Positions 36,304 to 44,780 of a stretch of DNA of 64,000 nt are shown in pieces. This DNA comes from Roseiarcus sp963822215 (GTDB lineage Bacteria; Pseudomonadota; Alphaproteobacteria; Rhizobiales; Beijerinckiaceae), in the NCBI GenBank assembly GCA_963822215.1, contig CAWGGX010000006.1, positions 682,001-746,000 on the forward strand. Direction: 5' to 3'. The position numbers were made by a program, and so were the translations under genes. The notes under the pieces are model-generated. The model had not been told where the DNA came from. It ran no database searches and saw only the letters and a list, made by a program, of their open reading frames with translations. The number at the start of each line of letters is the position of its first letter. Position 1 is the stretch's first letter.

Positions 36304-37771
36304 GGGACTGCCTGGAGATTGGGGGTGCGGGCGCCGAAGCGGTAATTTCGCGTCTGATCTTCTGATCGGGGGTAGGCGCGTGGCTTGGATTGTGAGGTTG
36401 GTGAAAACCGGAGCTGACGGTGAGAGACAGTGCGCCGACGTCTTGAAGATCAACCGGCCTGATGATCTCGGTGATATCGCCAACTTAGGGTTGACCCTGG
36501 CCGAAGGGAATCTGTTGCTGGCCGGCCTCCAACAGGAGATCGTCGCGGCGCAGGCCAAGGGCCACGCCGTTCGGCGGCCGGACTGCCGAAGCTGTGGCGA
36601 GGTGTGCCGAGTGAAGGATTACCGGGACCATGCGGTCGCGACACTTTTCGGCCAGGTCACGGTGCGGCTTCCCCGCTTTCGCTGTGCCGGGTGCGGCGGC
36701 AACGAAGCCGGCCATGGTTGGCCATCGTATTGCCGCTCGACGCCGGAGTTGGATCAGCTTCAGGCGCATCTGTCTGCCCTGATGACTTACCGGGTGGCTG
36801 CTGACGTGCTGCGGCAAATGTTCCCGGTCGATGCCGGAAACAACCCGGAAACTTTGCGTTTGCACACTCTGAAAATTGGTGCGGAGCTTCGGGATCAGGC
36901 CGCGGTGCGGCCTGATCCGGCGGCTTCCTCGATCACCGTGACCTTGGATTCGACTTTCATCCGCGGCTGCGAGGACGGCGAGCGGCATCTGGAGGTGCGG
37001 ATCGGCAATGTTGAAACGGAGACTGGCGGGCGGCAGGTTTTCGGCGCCGTCGCCAGAGCCGATACGGACATCAAAGTGCTGATCCGCCGCAGCCTCGACG
37101 CGGTCGGGCGAACCGAGGACACGGCGCTGACCGCGTTCACCGACGGGTGCTCCGGCTTGCGGCGCATTTTGGCTGATGCCGGTGTCACCGAGACGCCAGT
37201 GCTCGACTGGTTCCACATCGCCATGCGGCTGCAGCACCTGGAGCAAACAGCCGGCGGTCTGTCGGCGGATGACCCGGCAAGGGTGGCGGCGAAGGCGGTG
37301 ATTGTCGCGGAGGTCGAGCGCCTGCAGTGGAGGCTGTGGAATGGCAAAGCCAAGGATGCTGATATCAGCATCGGTCGTATCCGCACAGTGATGCATCATT
37401 TTCAGGGTGAACAAGGGCAGCCGAGGTCCATTGCGCCTTCGAGAAAGCTGTGGACCGCCTTGCACGCATTGGATGCTTATCTCACCGGACAGAGCGACTG
37501 GTTGGTCAACTACGCCGAGCGGTACCGTGCCGGATTGCGGGTCGGCACCGCGATCACCGAAGGGACGGCCAATTTTCTGGTGAACCGCCGGATGAACAAA
37601 TCGCAGCAGATGCGCTGGTCGCGGCGAGGGGCGGATCTTCTGCTTCAGGTTCGCAGCGCCGTCTATAATGGCACGCTCGGCTCCGGCTTCGGACAGAGAT
37701 TCCAGCCCGCCAACGACCCGCTCCCGCAAGCAGCGGTTGCGGCCTAACACCCCCAATCTCAAGGCAGTCCC
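36304..37771 (+). mobile_element. ISKra4-like insertion sequence, copy 1
   Basis: The 1468-bp element has inverted ends GGGACTGCCTGGAGATTGGG (left) and GGGACTGCCTTGAGATTGGG (right, complement). The left flank ends GTTGTAAA and the right flank starts GACAGCTA, so it lacks a matching target duplication. GACAGCTA is instead found, inverted, at the right of copy 2. The two copies differ visibly only at four bases near the 3' end of the transposase gene. Confidence 0.9.
36380..37747 (+). CDS. ISKra4-family transposase
   Basis: A 455-residue transposase with GTG start behind GGGGGTAGG. N-terminal cysteine motifs (CRSCGEVCRVKDYRDHAVAT, FRCAGCGGN) bind zinc. The DDE core includes ITVTLDSTFIRGCEDGERH, ALTAFTDGCSGLRRILADAG and DWFHIAMRLQHLEQTAGG. 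The end, TEGTANFLVNRRMNKSQQMR, has the last acidic residue. Intact and equal in length to copy 2. It probably catalyses the element's transposition; family assignment is by recognition. Confidence 0.9.
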   Translation: MAWIVRLVKTGADGERQCADVLKINRPDDLGDIANLGLTLAEGNLLLAGLQQEIVAAQAKGHAVRRPDCRSCGEVCRVKDYRDHAVATLFGQVTVRLPRFRCAGCGGNEAGHGWPSYCRSTPELDQLQAHLSALMTYRVAADVLRQMFPVDAGNNPETLRLHTLKIGAELRDQAAVRPDPAASSITVTLDSTFIRGCEDGERHLEVRIGNVETETGGRQVFGAVARADTDIKVLIRRSLDAVGRTEDTALTAFTDGCSGLRRILADAGVTETPVLDWFHIAMRLQHLEQTAGGLSADDPARVAAKAVIVAEVERLQWRLWNGKAKDADISIGRIRTVMHHFQGEQGQPRSIAPSRKLWTALHALDAYLTGQSDWLVNYAERYRAGLRVGTAITEGTANFLVNRRMNKSQQMRWSRRGADLLLQVRSAVYNGTLGSGFGQRFQPANDPLPQAAVAA

Positions 37772-38004
37772 GACAGCTAGCTGGGTAGACGGCGGCGCCG
37801 CCCTCCCGTTCCCGGAGCGCACCGCAGCGCGACCAGATCAAGCCGCCGCCGTCTAGGCCGCGCACTCAAGCAAAGCGAATGTTGACAGTCAATAACAATT
37901 CACGTATCAACAGTCGCAGTGTGATCCAGATCACGGCTCGCGAGGGCGCTCTCTTGTACGGCTCGTGGTGGGGCGCGAGGGGAAGCGCCTTCGGGGCAAA
38001 ATAG

Positions 38005-38038
38005 CGGGCCGAAGCAAATCCTCCCTTGCTTCGGCCCG
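38005..38038 (-). terminator. Hairpin terminator downstream of a minus-strand gene tail
   Basis: A perfect 13-bp stem CGGGCCGAAGCAA/TTGCTTCGGCCCG with an 8-base loop, followed on the minus strand by CTATTTTGCC. It lies nine bases past the stop at 38047, which is why I take the short tail there as a remnant of a real gene. Confidence 0.75.
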
Positions 38039-38549
38039 TCGACTGTCTACTCGCTGCGCAGCCGCCCGAACGCCTGGACCAACTGCGCGAAGTCGAGGCC
38101 CTTATCGGCGACCAAGGCGTTGACGCCTACAAGCGAGGCCCGTAGGCGCGAACGTGACGTGGTCCTGCCCGACGGGACAAGGCATGTCGGTCGGACGCCG
38201 GAGCATTGGTCTCGAGTCGCGTTGGCCGTGGCGCGGATCTCGGGCCACAGAGTCGGGCTCGATGCGGCAACGCGGATGCTCATGCGCGCTGGTGAATGAG
38301 GATCGTCTGGAACGTGCGACGCCCCCGGGGCTGTTCCCCGTTCCGATCCGCCAACTCCTTACTCCGGCGGACACGCGCCGGGCCTCCCCAGCGCTGCCTC
38401 ACCCCGCCGCTCCCCTCCGGGTTGAGTGCGGGGCCATTTTTTGCGGCTGGACGGGGATTAATCAAACGGCTCAAGGTAGGCGGTTCTTTTGTGTCCCTGT
38501 TCTGGCGGCTGCACCTCATAGACGAACCGATCTCTTGACTTTCGCGATA

Positions 38550-38574
38550 TGTTGACATACGTGATGTTAACATA
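38550..38574. promoter_or_regulatory. Tandem TGTTRACATA sites upstream of the PEP-CTERM gene
   Basis: TGTTGACATA (38550-38559) and TGTTAACATA (38565-38574) are 15 bases apart; the second is palindromic (TATGTTAACATA in context). They lie about 60-80 bases before the gene and may be a double operator or overlap the -35 box (TTGACA at 38552-38557). Confidence 0.45.
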
Positions 38575-38631
38575 TGTGCAGATTGCCGGTGCCTGTGAGT
38601 TGGCGGGTGCGGCCGTTAGGGGGTTGTGTTG

Positions 38632-39354
38632 GTGTTGCAAAAGTTTCTTATGGGCGTTGCCGTGGCAACCGCCATGGGTTTGCACGCGCCATTGGCGCTA
38701 GGCGAGCTTGTCGACGTCACCTACGCGGGGAAAATCACGAGCGGAGAGGACGACACTGGGGTCTTTGGCGCGCAAGGGGCCAACTTGGTCGGCGATCGGT
38801 TGGTTGTTTCATATGTTTTCGACACGTCTATCGGTCAGATCATTGAATTGCCTTGGCAGAACATAGCCTATGGCGGCTTATGTTGTGGCGAAGCGTCCCC
38901 AGCGCTGGACGCGATCGCAACGATTAACGGCCACAGCGTGTCCATCGGCCCCGGAATCGAGTACGGTGAAATCTATGGGTACAATGGCTGGCAGTTCAGC
39001 CAACAATATGATCAGGACAACAATTATACCGATGGCAACAATGTTTATACATTCAATTTTGCCGCAAGTGCTGTCACCAGTGGACCTTCGTCCCTTCCGG
39101 GACAAATTCAAGATTCTTTCAGCTATAATACTAGTCCTCAGGACAGTTCGTACAATGATATTCAAATATATACCTGGGACGCGAATACCGGCGCGGTAAC
39201 TTCGGCGTGGGCCGACGGGACCGTCTCAGTGCTGACAATCACCCCAGTCCCAGAGCCTGCTACCTGGGCCATGATGCTCAGCGGCTTCGTGGCGCTTGGC
39301 TTTGCGGGTTATCGAAAGGCGAAACGGGGCAAGCCGGCTCCGGCCGCCGCCTGA
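38632..39354 (+). CDS. Secreted PEP-CTERM (PEPxWA-type) sorting-signal protein
   Basis: The C-terminus VPEPATWAMMLSGFVALGFA is followed by GYRKAKRG. It is the Pro-Glu-Pro motif, a membrane helix and a basic tail, recognised by an exosortase. The N-terminus (FLMGVAVATAMGLHAPLALG) is a signal peptide. The body (residues 30-205) is Asn/Tyr/Ser/Gly-rich with beta-type spacing and a CC pair (GGLCCGEAS). Such proteins are exported and tied to exopolysaccharide or surface structures. GTG codons at 38626 and 38632 or the ATG at 38650 could start it; none has a perfect ribosome binding site. The exosortase is not in the window. Confidence 0.87.
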   Translation: MLQKFLMGVAVATAMGLHAPLALGELVDVTYAGKITSGEDDTGVFGAQGANLVGDRLVVSYVFDTSIGQIIELPWQNIAYGGLCCGEASPALDAIATINGHSVSIGPGIEYGEIYGYNGWQFSQQYDQDNNYTDGNNVYTFNFAASAVTSGPSSLPGQIQDSFSYNTSPQDSSYNDIQIYTWDANTGAVTSAWADGTVSVLTITPVPEPATWAMMLSGFVALGFAGYRKAKRGKPAPAAA

Positions 39355-39590
39355 GCGTCACCCGATCGACGTTTGGAGAGACTGTCGCGAGGCGGCTCCC
39401 CCTGTTTTCTTGTGATCGCCACAGCGCGGCCGAAATCGGGTTTGGTCGCGGGCGATGGCGTCCCCGGCCGTGCGCAGTCGTGAGATCGGATGAGCGCTAT
39501 ACATTGGATGACCGCAATGCGCAGGAAAGCGGTCTTCGGCTGAAGGCGTGGGCTGTCATGCTCCGCCTGCGTGGGTCCAAAAATGCTCGC

Positions 39591-39777
39591 TTACCGGTCG
39601 AAGCTGGCCTGCCGGAGCAGCGTCAGCACGAGTGCAATATTAAGCTTCGGCAGAACTGAGATAATCTTGGGAGCGGAAAGCCAGACGGCCATCGGCTCAA
39701 CCCAAAGGAACGCCAGCAAGTCGGCCAACTCGGTCCTGCGCCGGCGCTTAGCCGGATACTCGCGCTACCACCGCCAT
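39591..39777 (-). pseudogene. Small hypothetical protein, probably frameshifted
   Basis: The ATG at 39777 follows AAAGGA and gives MAVVARVSG before a stop. The next frame continues with KRRRRTELADLLAFLWVEPM, AVWLSAPKIISVLPKLNIAL and VLTLLRQASFDR to a stop at 39591. The second part has clear coding character (amphipathic helices, hydrophobic stretch). One base change would join them. I know no family for it. Confidence 0.4.
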
Positions 39778-39836
39778 GGGAATCCTTTAATCGTGCATTT
39801 GTCGTGATCATATGCCCTCAGCCACGAGTCAGTACT

Positions 39837-40181
39837 ATGCTGAAGACCTTTCTGCAAACGATAAATGTGGCCGGTCTGACCCTAGTCGCGGCACACGGAG
39901 CGTTGGCTGTGGAAATAAACAAGACGACGGGTCCAGCGCGACCAATTCTTTTGACTACATTTATTGATTGCAAGCGGCATTCGCCGCATGGCGACGCGGG
40001 AGCTTTTGCTCAACATGGTGCCGTCGAAGGCAAAGACGTGATTCAGAATAGCTGCGGCAACTCGAATGAACCAGCGCGTCAAGTCTGGTACACTCCTCTT
40101 CCGGGATTCAGGGGCATTGATAAGGTTACGTTTCCTTTCTCGGGGGGACGCACCCTTATATTTAACGTAAGGGTACGGTAA
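39837..40181 (+). CDS. Small secreted protein of unknown function
   Basis: A 114-residue protein from the ATG at 39837. Residues 1-24 (MLKTFLQTINVAGLTLVAAH, then GALA) form a signal peptide. The mature part has two cysteines (IDCKRHS and NSCGNS) and ends in a beta-rich stretch (VWYTPLPGFRGIDKVTFPFS, GGRTLIFNVRVR) resembling Ig-like fold edges of cadherin-type repeats. Similar short secreted proteins exist in Bradyrhizobiaceae from memory; function unknown. It belongs to the decayed tRNA-linked island. Confidence 0.6.
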   Translation: MLKTFLQTINVAGLTLVAAHGALAVEINKTTGPARPILLTTFIDCKRHSPHGDAGAFAQHGAVEGKDVIQNSCGNSNEPARQVWYTPLPGFRGIDKVTFPFSGGRTLIFNVRVR

Positions 40182-40381
40182 TCGAAACAGTTGGGGGAGG
40201 AACGATAACCTGCTAGGCGGCGCGCCTCCCGGCGAAAGCCACCGCATAAGCCGTGACCAACTCCGCCGCCGCCCTGACGGACGCGCCGCGCCGCTGCCGC
40301 CGGACTTCAACGGAATACCAGGCGTCACCCGCGCGTGGCGAACAGCTTGTCGCGAAGTGCGACCCGGCCCAAGTTAAGCGG

Positions 40382-41068
40382 TCACCGCTCATACAGGCCC
40401 CAAAGCATGGCTTTCGCTAAGGTGTGTTGACGGACCTTGGAATCGACAGTGGCGGCTGAAGAGTTCTGGTCGAGTTCGAGCGCGTTAACGTCGAGGGCGT
40501 AGACCGTGAACTGATAGTGGTGCGGCTTGCCCCTCGGAGGGCAAGGGCCGCCGTAACCAATTGCGCCGAAGTCGTTGCGCAACTGCACCGCGCCGGCGGG
40601 TAGACCTTTTCCGCTTCCCGCATCCTCCGGCAGCATGGTCGTTTCACCGGGAACGTTGACGACCCACCAGTGCCGAAAGCCGGCCCTTGTTGGCGCTTCC
40701 GGGTTGACCATGCCTAGTAAAATACCCTTAGCCCAGCGCAAGAAGCCGCCGCCCGTGTCCGGGTCCAACATGCTGACAGCAAAGCTCTTGGTCCCTCGGG
40801 GCGCGCCGAACCAGGCGAGCTCCGGGGACACGTTCTTGCCGGCGCAGCCGCCTCCATTGAAGACCTGTTCCTCGGCGATTCTGCCTCCCTGCACAACGTC
40901 GGCGCTCGTCAAGGTCAAGGCTTCGTCGGCGTTTGCGCATGTAGCCGTGGCGACGACAATCGCAGCCGCAAAGGGTTTGGCTCGGGTGACGTTTCTCGTC
41001 CCGTGCTCCGTGCGGAAAATGGTCCTGACGTCCACTTGGCCTTTGGTCACGCTGTAGAGGTTGCACAT
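40382..41068 (-). CDS. YbhB/YbcL-type PEBP protein with an SRAP-like N-terminal stub
   Basis: The body is a phosphatidylethanolamine-binding-protein domain: AGKNVSPELAWFGAPRGTKS, AVSMLDPD, GYGGPCPPRGKPHHYQFTVY and AKAMLWGLYER. A hydrophobic segment (AAAIVVATATCANA) precedes it and looks like the leader of an exported PEBP protein. But the frame begins MCNLYSVTKGQVDVRTIFR, the start of SRAP (YedK-like) proteins with catalytic Cys2, unrelated to PEBP. The stub joins the leader with no ATG between, so a deletion probably fused two genes. About 18 residues after DPD (GGGFLRWAKGILLGMVNPE) look like a partial internal duplication. Confidence 0.75.
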   Translation of the reverse strand: MCNLYSVTKGQVDVRTIFRTEHGTRNVTRAKPFAAAIVVATATCANADEALTLTSADVVQGGRIAEEQVFNGGGCAGKNVSPELAWFGAPRGTKSFAVSMLDPDTGGGFLRWAKGILLGMVNPEAPTRAGFRHWWVVNVPGETTMLPEDAGSGKGLPAGAVQLRNDFGAIGYGGPCPPRGKPHHYQFTVYALDVNALELDQNSSAATVDSKVRQHTLAKAMLWGLYER

Positions 41069-41082
41069 GCAGCGCCGACTAT

Positions 41083-41463
41083 GCGGCACATCTACGCCGA
41101 TGGGAACGGCTCGACGCGAACCACGTCCGGCCGCAGACCTTCGTTGTCGAATATCAAGGTCACAAGGTTCTCAGCGTCAAGACGGCGCTCCACACGGCCT
41201 GCAGGCTCGCTGGCGTCGACCCAGTCACGGCCTACACGCTGCGCCACACCGCAGCGTCCCGGCTCGTTTCGCGAGGGCTCTCGACGCGCAAGACGGCGGA
41301 GTTCATCGGTACCGGCGAGCAAATGGTACGAGACCACCACGGGCATCTCGCGCCGGACTATCAGGATGAGGCCGCACAAATGATCGGTCGCAGCGGCGTA
41401 TCGGTGGCGCAAACTGTGGCGTCGAAATTGAGCAAGAGGCGCGAAAGTCAGCTAAGTCATTGA
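41083..41463 (+). pseudogene. Tyrosine-recombinase (integrase) C-terminal remnant at tRNA-Ile2
   Basis: The frame ending at 41463 reads RRWERLDANHVRPQTFVVEY, then VTAYTLRHTAASRLVSRGLS, then KTAEFIGTGEQMVRDHHGHL and APDYQDEA. Arg and His lie in LRHTA, the second His in DHHGH and the nucleophilic Tyr probably in APDYQ, the order of the tyrosine-recombinase catalytic set. The N-terminal and core-binding domains are missing. The stop is eight bases from the tRNA 3' end, the usual place for an integrase gene inserted at a tRNA attachment site. Confidence 0.82.
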
Positions 41464-41470
41464 GAGGATT

Positions 41471-41546
41471 TGGTGGGCCGGGCAGGACTCGAACCTGCAA
41501 CCAGACCGTTATGAGCGGCCGGCTCTAACCATTGAGCTACCGGCCC
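41471..41546 (-). tRNA. tRNA-Ile2 (anticodon CAU, lysidine type)
   Basis: The minus strand folds as a complete 76-base tRNA with encoded CCA. The acceptor arm is GGGCCGG/CCGGCCC, the D arm GCTC...GAGC, the anticodon arm GGCCG CTCATAA CGGTC, and the T arm is normal. The anticodon CAU with this arm and variable loop (TGGTTGC) matches tRNA-Ile2 rather than initiator or elongator Met; the C34 would be changed to lysidine by TilS. It serves as attachment site for the element described here. Confidence 0.9.
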
Positions 41547-41880
41547 GAACGGGCTCGCCCCGTTGTCATAAAGCGCAAATCGTTCGAGGACGCAATGCCG
41601 CCGGGCGGGCCTGCTCGCCGCCTCCGTCCATTGAGTCCGCCGAGAATAAGCAAAATTAATCTGTTATTAATGTGGTTTCGGCTCGGGTTTTCTCGCCGGT
41701 TGATCCCGCGCGCGAGCGGTCGCTAAGACGGGTCGTAACCCCCTGATAAACAAGCGCGCGGTCGATAAAATTCGCTAAACCGGCCCTGTAGGGCCGGGTC
41801 GTCGACCCATGGACGGCGCGCGTCTCGCGCGCCAGGGGGCGTCTCGCCGCTACATCCGGGATGGACGAAGGACGAAGGCG
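41547..41880. other. Intergenic between rimM and tRNA-Ile2
   Basis: About 330 bases. Two hairpins are visible: CGGCCCTGTAGGGCCG at 41781-41796, followed on the minus strand by GTTTAG (weak terminator of the ffh-rpsP-rimM set), and AACGGG...CCCGTT at 41548-41564 just before the tRNA. The tRNA promoter should lie between them. trmD and rplS, which usually follow rimM, are absent. Confidence 0.5.
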
Positions 41881-42405
41881 TCAGCGGCGCCCGTCGATCT
41901 CCTCGGGCGGCTCCGCGACAATGCGCCCGCCGCTGAAATCGATTGTCGGGACGACCGCCCTGGTGAAGGGCAGCAACAGAGGCTCGCCGCCGCCCTCGGG
42001 CGCGATTTCCAGGATGTCGCCCGCCCCATGATTCACAACTGCGGCGATACGACCAAGCGTGCGGCCGTCGCCGGTCGCCGCGACGAGTCCAACGAGATCG
42101 TCGTAATAGAATTCGTCCTCGCTCGGCTCGGGCAGCCGGTCGCGGCTGGCGAAAAGCTCGACGCCGGTCAGCGCGGAAGCCTCCTCCCGCGTCTCGACGC
42201 CCTTCACTTTCACGACCAGCATATCGTCTTTGAGCGAACGCAGCCGCTCGAACACGAATGCGTTCGCGCGTGCGGAATCCGTCAGCGGCCCATAAGTACC
42301 GATCGCCTGCGGGTCGCTGGTGTAGGACTGGACGCGGACTTCGCCGCGCACCCCCTGCGCTGCGCCGAACCGGCCGACGAGAATGAGCCGGTCGAGCGCG
42401 CGCAA
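41881..42405 (-). CDS. rimM: Ribosome maturation factor RimM
   Basis: A 174-residue protein that helps assemble the 30S head by binding S19. The N-terminal domain shows LILVGRFGAAQGVRGEVRVQ and the PRC-barrel part shows EFYYDDLVGLVAATGDGRTL and GAGDILEIAPEGGGEPLLLP. The start appears to be TTG at 42405, behind GGAGGG. It follows rpsP by 18 bases in the same operon. Usually trmD follows; here the tRNA-Ile2 gene does. Confidence 0.93.
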   Translation of the reverse strand: MRALDRLILVGRFGAAQGVRGEVRVQSYTSDPQAIGTYGPLTDSARANAFVFERLRSLKDDMLVVKVKGVETREEASALTGVELFASRDRLPEPSEDEFYYDDLVGLVAATGDGRTLGRIAAVVNHGAGDILEIAPEGGGEPLLLPFTRAVVPTIDFSGGRIVAEPPEEIDGRR

Positions 42406-42423
42406 AGGCCGCGTCCCTCCGGG

Positions 42424-42786
42424 TTACGCAGCCGAAGCTTCCGCTGCCTTGGCGGCGGCGGCTTCCGTGGCCGCGAGGCGCTCCTGCGCCTTCTTCTTCG
42501 GCTTCGCCTTCTCTGGGTTGTTGCGCGCGTCGCGCTTGGCGATCCCGAGGCTGTCGAGCAGGCGCAGGACGCGGTCGGTCGGCTGGGCGCCCTTGGCGAG
42601 CCAGCTCTTCGCCTTCTCCTGGTCGAGCACCAGCCGGGATTCGTCCTCCTTGGCCTTCAGCGGGTCGAATGTGCCGATCTTCTCGACGAAGCGGCCGTCG
42701 CGCGGCATGCGCGCGTCGGCGACCACGATGCGGTAGAAGGGCCGCTTCTTGGCGCCGGCCCGAGACAGGCGGATTTTCAGGGACAT
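42424..42786 (-). CDS. rpsP: 30S ribosomal protein S16
   Basis: A 120-residue S16 starting with MSLKIRLSRAGAKKRPFYRI, followed by RDGRFVEKIGTFDPL and DRVLRLLDSLGI. The C-terminal Lys/Ala-rich extension (KAKPKKKAQERLAATEAAAA) is typical of alphaproteobacterial S16. The ATG at 42786 lies behind GAAAGGA. The gene lies between ffh and rimM in the conserved order. Confidence 0.96.
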   Translation of the reverse strand: MSLKIRLSRAGAKKRPFYRIVVADARMPRDGRFVEKIGTFDPLKAKEDESRLVLDQEKAKSWLAKGAQPTDRVLRLLDSLGIAKRDARNNPEKAKPKKKAQERLAATEAAAAKAAEASAA

Positions 42787-42892
42787 TCGCGGTTTCCTTT
42801 CAGAGTCAATTGCGGTTTGAGATTGGGTGTTTTCGAGCGGCCCGGCCACTTCCCACCATCGAGAGGGCAAGGCCAGAAAAGCCGCGCGCGGC

Positions 42893-44458
42893 CTATTTCT
42901 TCTTCCCCCCCAACGGGTTGAAGCCGCCGCCGAGGCCCGGGAGCTTGGGACCGCCGAGGCCGGGGAATTGTGGGGGCAGGTTGAAGGCGCCGGGCGGCGG
43001 CGCCGACGGGATGCCGGGCCGTCCCGGCGGCAGGCCGGCTGGCGCTGCGCCGCCGCCAACCTGCTTCTGCAGCGCCTCGATCTGCTCTGGCGTCGGCATC
43101 GGCATATTCCCGAGGCCCATCATCTGGCCGAGCTTGCCCATCATGCCGCGCTTGGCGTTGGCGCCGCCCATCATCTTCATCATGTCGGCCATCTGCCGGT
43201 GCTGCTTCAGGAGCCGGTTGACCTGCTCGACATTGACGCCCGAGCCAGAGGCGATGCGCTTCTTGCGGGAGGCCTTCAGAATATCGGGGTTGCGCCGCTC
43301 GACCGGCGTCATCGACGAGATGATGGCGCGCTGGCGCTTGACGAACTTGTCGTCGAGATTGGCGGAGGCGAGCTGGTCCTTCATCTTCGCGATCCCCGGC
43401 AGCATGCCCATGACGCCGCCCATGCCGCCGAGCTTGTCGATCTGGGCGAGCTGCTCGCTGAGATCGTTCAGGTCGAAGGCGCCCTTGCGCAGCCTTTCCG
43501 CCATCCTGGCGGCTTGCGCCGCGTCGATCGTCTGCGCCGCCTTCTCGACCAGGCTGACGATATCGCCCATGCCGAGAATCCGGTCCGCGAGCCGGGCGGG
43601 ATGGAAATCCTCGACCGCGTCCATCTTCTCCCCGACGCCAAGCAGCTTGATCGGCTTGCCGGTGACCGCACGCATCGACAGCGCCGCGCCGCCGCGCGCG
43701 TCGCCGTCCATGCGCGTGAGCACGATGCCGGTGAGGCCGACGCGCTCGTTGAAGTTCCTGGCGAGATTGACCGCGTCCTGGCCGGTCAGGGCGTCGGCGA
43801 CCAGCAGCACCTCGTGCGGACGCGCCGCGTCGCGGATCTGCGCCATCTCCTCCATGAGCGGCTCGTCGATGTGCGTGCGGCCCGCGGTGTCGAGCAGGAC
43901 GACGTCGTAGCCCTGCAGCCGCGCCGCGGCCTCGGCGCGCTTGGCGATGTCGATCGGGTCCTGACCCGGAACGATCGGCAACGTGTCGACGCCGACCTGC
44001 TGGCCGAGAACCGCAAGCTGCTCCTGCGCCGCCGGACGCTTCACGTCGAGCGAGGCCATCAGCACCTTGCGTCGGTCGCGTTCGGAAAGGCGTTTGGCGA
44101 TCTTGGCCGCGCTCGTCGTCTTGCCTGCGCCCTGCAGGCCGACAAGCATGATCGCGACCGGAGCCGGCGCGTTGAGGTCGATCGCCTGGGACTCGCCGCC
44201 GAGTGTCTCGACGAGCGAGTCGTGGACAATCTTGACCACCATCTGGCCGGGCTTGATCGATTTGATGACGGCGGCGCCGATGGCCTTGGTTCGAGTGCGA
44301 TCGACAAAGGAGCGCACGACCTCGAGCGCGACGTCCGCCTCGAGAAGCGCCCGACGCACTTCACGCATGGCGGCGTTGACGTCCTCCTCGGAAAGGGCGC
44401 CGCGGCCGGTGAGTTTGTCCAATATGCCGGAGAGCTTCTCAGAAAGGCTCTCGAACAT
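42893..44458 (-). CDS. ffh: Signal recognition particle protein Ffh
   Basis: A 521-residue GTPase that with 4.5S RNA targets nascent membrane proteins. The N domain starts MFESLSEKLSGILDKLTGRG; the G domain has LVGLQGAGKTTSAAKIAKRL (P loop), DTAGRTHIDEP (G3) and TRMDGDARGG (G4, Arg-Met where TKLD is usual). The M domain is methionine-rich with the RNA-binding SGSGVNVEQVNRLLKQHRQM. The tail is Gly/Pro-rich and ends NPLGGKKK. The ATG at 44458 is preceded by AGGAG. Confidence 0.97.
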   Translation of the reverse strand: MFESLSEKLSGILDKLTGRGALSEEDVNAAMREVRRALLEADVALEVVRSFVDRTRTKAIGAAVIKSIKPGQMVVKIVHDSLVETLGGESQAIDLNAPAPVAIMLVGLQGAGKTTSAAKIAKRLSERDRRKVLMASLDVKRPAAQEQLAVLGQQVGVDTLPIVPGQDPIDIAKRAEAAARLQGYDVVLLDTAGRTHIDEPLMEEMAQIRDAARPHEVLLVADALTGQDAVNLARNFNERVGLTGIVLTRMDGDARGGAALSMRAVTGKPIKLLGVGEKMDAVEDFHPARLADRILGMGDIVSLVEKAAQTIDAAQAARMAERLRKGAFDLNDLSEQLAQIDKLGGMGGVMGMLPGIAKMKDQLASANLDDKFVKRQRAIISSMTPVERRNPDILKASRKKRIASGSGVNVEQVNRLLKQHRQMADMMKMMGGANAKRGMMGKLGQMMGLGNMPMPTPEQIEALQKQVGGGAAPAGLPPGRPGIPSAPPPGAFNLPPQFPGLGGPKLPGLGGGFNPLGGKKK

Positions 44459-44780
44459 GTGAAACTCCTGTTCAGACCACGGATGACCGACGACGGATAT
44501 AGTTACCGCCTTCACCTTCCGCTCGTGTCCGTCCTCTGTTCGCCGTCCTCCGAATCCAACGCCAAACGCGCCCGGGGGCGCAACGCGCTGCCGGACGCGG
44601 ACCGACGATCCCGAAGGATCGCTCGGCTTGATCGACGAGGCTGAAACCTGACGAAAAACGGGGCCACTCTTAGCCGCCTTGCATTGCCGTGTCAAATGCC
44701 GTAGGCGGCCGGAGCCCGAGAACGCTGCGCGAAGGCGGTCGACGAGGCTGCAAACGGCGAGGGCTGAGACGTAAAGACGA
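44459..44780. other. Upstream region of ffh, no gene recognised
   Basis: About 320 bases. Contains the ffh promoter region; no gene is supported on either strand. A stretch of ORF extending upstream of the ffh start has no domain. Confidence 0.4.

Larger units (their letters stand above)
37772..38631. other. Intergenic, about 860 bases; only regulatory hairpins and a gene tail
   Basis: The minus strand holds the tail of a coding frame, LVGVNALVADKGLDFAQLVQ followed by AFGRLRSE and a stop at 38047; I do not recognise the protein and its upstream part is not traceable. A strong hairpin follows the stop. Elsewhere no gene is convincing. The left edge of this region is the inverted-segment boundary. 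Confidence 0.45.

Noticed and set aside
40382..41068. A genuine SRAP protein
   Set aside because: Only the first 19 residues match; the catalytic Asn, Glu and His regions of SRAP are absent.
41471..41546. tRNA-Met because of the CAU anticodon
   Set aside because: The anticodon arm and variable loop match tRNA-Ile2 from E. coli and relatives better than either Met tRNA; initiator-specific GGG/CCC pairs in the anticodon stem are absent.
42827..44644. 605-residue plus-strand frame
   Set aside because: Antisense of ffh; His/Asp/Arg-rich composition typical of shadows in high-GC DNA.
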